From assembly GCA_025351145.1 (NCBI GenBank), contig JANXWM010000271.1, positions 1 to 6,651 on the forward strand: a stretch of DNA of 6,651 nucleotides, given 5' to 3'. Under the pieces are notes generated by a model. It searched no databases, was not told where the DNA came from, and was given only the letters and a program-made list of their open reading frames with translations. Source of the DNA: Chitinophagaceae bacterium. GTDB taxonomy: Bacteria > Bacteroidota > Bacteroidia > Chitinophagales > Chitinophagaceae. Positions 6,521 to 6,651 of this stretch are shown here, piece by piece; within the stretch, counting starts at the first letter, position 1, and each line of letters begins with the position of its first letter. The position numbers were made by a program, and so were the translations under genes.

Positions 6521-6591
6521 ATTCCACGCATTTGATATCGTTGTCGCACAGTTTACATTATCAGTGCAGGAAATTTTTAAATCATCGCTTA

Positions 6592-6650
6592 TTGTTCCAG
6601 CATTTGTTTTCCATGGCCTCGCCTGTTGTGTCACTCACTTGTACGTTCGG
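6592..6650 (-). repeat. Dispersed intergenic repeat, copy E (inverted, at right edge)
   Basis: On the minus strand from 6648, the first 25 bases are identical to copy A at 35-59, including GAACGTACAAG and TGAGTGACACAACA. A diverged continuation follows with GGCCATGGAAAAC and AATGCTGG, matching GATGCCATGAAAACC and AAAGCTGG of A and B. The match is lost toward 6592. The element may continue past the window. Confidence 0.75.
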
Positions 6651-6651
6651 A

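Noticed and set aside
35..6650. A composite transposon bounded by the inverted outer repeat copies A and E
   Set aside because: No transposase or integrase is present, other copies lie inside the interval, and the outer copies have diverged beyond the first 25 bases, so the arrangement is better explained by a dispersed intergenic repeat.

Overview
The window looks like chromosomal DNA of a Bacteroidota bacterium, most likely a Chitinophagaceae-type organism. The reasons are moderately AT-rich genes, starts without convincing Shine-Dalgarno sequences, TAnnTTTG-like promoter elements, and protein sequences (GH57 amylase, Crp-like regulator with a TSRQS helix) of the Bacteroidota type. This is inference; no taxonomic marker gene is present.

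Layout. Bases 1-609 hold no credible gene. They carry two near-identical copies of a roughly 120-bp intergenic repeat, a strong GC-rich hairpin between them, and an AT-rich leader. A 776-aa sigma-54 enhancer-binding protein follows (PAS-GAF-PAS-AAA+-Fis HTH, 610-2940). A 541-bp noncoding stretch (2941-3481) contains two more divergent repeat copies in opposite orientation, a sigma-54-like promoter motif inside one of them, and two tandem palindromes of the form TCCCAA-N4-TTGGGA. Next come a small thioredoxin-fold protein that has lost its nucleophilic cysteine (3482-3802) and, 42 bp later, a Crp/Fnr-family regulator (3845-4525); these two probably form an operon. A GH57 alpha-amylase-like enzyme follows on the same strand (4676-5911). 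A convergent gene on the minus strand encodes an unrecognised three-helix membrane protein (5960-6496). The right edge holds an inverted copy of the same repeat.

How the parts may work together. Two regulators of different classes flank a redox-type protein and precede a storage-polysaccharide enzyme. One reading is a small stress or redox response module in which the sigma-54 activator and/or the Crp-like protein act on the palindromes at 3305-3339 to control the thioredoxin-like/Crp operon. The palindromes have the 5-N4-5 geometry of Fnr-class sites. The Crp-like protein lacks the cAMP-pocket residues and has altered recognition-helix residues, so an unusual operator would be reasonable. 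The regulatory links are inferred. The domain calls for the sigma-54 activator, thioredoxin fold, Crp/Fnr protein and GH57 enzyme are secure.
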